From: JACJXF01 sp964349045
GTDB lineage: Bacteria; Bacteroidota; Bacteroidia; Bacteroidales; GCA-2748055
NCBI GenBank assembly: GCA_964349045.1
Contig: CAYGFI010000233.1
Location: forward strand, 1 to 6,215
Direction: 5' to 3'
DNA length: 6,215 bases
This document shows positions 5,983 to 6,215 of the stretch, one piece after another. Under the pieces are notes generated by a model. The model was not told the DNA's origin, ran no database searches, and was given only the letters and a program-made list of their open reading frames with translations. How positions within the stretch are numbered: position 1 is the stretch's first letter; each line of letters opens with the position of its first letter. The translations under genes were made by a program, and so were the position numbers.

Positions 5983-5990
5983 CAAATGTA
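5983..5990 (-). promoter_or_regulatory. -7 promoter box of the toxin-antitoxin operon
   Basis: On the minus strand TACATTTG is an exact TAnnTTTG match ending 14 nt before the antitoxin ATG, so the transcript would have a very short leader (about 10 nt). The nearest upstream TTTG is only 16 nt away, shorter than the usual 19-21. The heptamer CATTTGA overlaps this box (5982-5988) and recurs 24 nt upstream (6006-6012), a possible pair of operator half-sites for autoregulation. Confidence 0.45.
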
Positions 5991-6037
5991 CAAAATAATA
6001 TTTACTCAAATGCTAATTCTGGTCTGAATACCCTTGT

Positions 6038-6160
6038 CGGTAACGCCTGCGGATAGACCCAGTGCGGGCTTTCGAAGACGTTTTTTATCAACCGAGAATA
6101 AAGCTAATTCAAAATACTGACATTCGCAAACCACTAAACGCCCGCATTGGGTTTAGGTGC
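6038..6160. repeat. Long imperfect inverted repeat, attC-like element (site C)
   Basis: CCCAGTGCGGGC (6058-6069) and GCCCGCATTGGG (6140-6151) are 12-base arms with one mismatched pair, at the same position as the mismatch in the element at 5291-5421. The outer edges are CGGTAACG (6038-6045) and TTAGGTGC (6153-6160); the latter is identical to the right edge of the other element. Between the edge and the arm the left side has extra unpaired bases (CCTGCGGATAGA), so the folded strand would carry bulges, as attC hairpins do. It lies upstream of the antitoxin, so with the other element it brackets the toxin-antitoxin operon. Confidence 0.6.
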
Positions 6161-6215
6161 TGTTGAACTAAATCCGCCTACGCGGATAGCTATATCAAAA
6201 GTACCCGATTCTTTC

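Noticed and set aside
4950..6160. Insertion sequence or MITE carrying the toxin-antitoxin genes
   Set aside because: No transposase and no target-site duplication could be seen; the repeats are each internally inverted and repeat in the same orientation, unlike IS ends.
6172..6187. ATCCGC-CTAC-GCGGAT hairpin beyond site C
   Set aside because: It is a perfect 6-bp stem but has no T-tract and no gene end in view; its GCGGATAG echo of 6049-6056 may be chance. Too close to the edge to interpret.
1..6215. CRISPR array, tRNA, rRNA or riboswitch
   Set aside because: No regularly spaced direct repeats, cloverleaf or conserved RNA core was found on either strand by eye.

Overview
The window looks like a chromosomal segment of a Bacteroidota bacterium, probably a polysaccharide-degrading member. 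The DNA is AT-rich, starts lack Shine-Dalgarno sequences, and promoters fit the Bacteroidota pattern (TTTG, about 19 nt, TAnnTTTG). One large enzyme ends in a type IX secretion (T9SS) sorting domain, and a DUF4251-like protein lies beside it. Nearly everything is on the minus strand.

Layout by coordinate. 2-112 (+): a possible C-terminal tail of a gene entering from the left, convergent with the next gene; an 11-bp inverted repeat between them probably terminates both. 134-1012 (-): a predicted outer-membrane beta-barrel protein of unknown function. 1180-1314 (-): a 44-residue lipoprotein gene with its own promoter and terminator-like hairpin. 1421-1630: no intact gene, but a possible decayed reading frame. 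1631-4171 (-): a modular secreted GH10 endo-beta-1,4-xylanase (signal peptide, CBM-like domain, GH10, two Ig-like domains, T9SS domain). 4362-4877 (-): a small exported DUF4251-like protein, possibly co-transcribed with the xylanase.

The right third (about 4950-6165) has a different character. Two long imperfect inverted repeats (5291-5421 and 6038-6160) bracket a two-gene toxin-antitoxin module (antitoxin 5720-5968, RelE/ParE-type toxin 5431-5727, 8-nt overlap). A third, half-preserved element (about 4950-4981) lies beyond a 40-codon ORF (5147-5269). Read on the gene strand, both complete elements begin GCACCTAA, and all three end CGTTRSCG. Each follows its coding region. This is the layout of integron gene cassettes carrying attC sites, so the best reading is a small cassette-like array, of about 747 and 341 bp units, next to ordinary chromosomal genes. 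No integrase gene is in the window, so this remains an inference.

The xylanase and the DUF4251-like protein may share a cell-envelope setting. The toxin-antitoxin module is independent and probably acquired.
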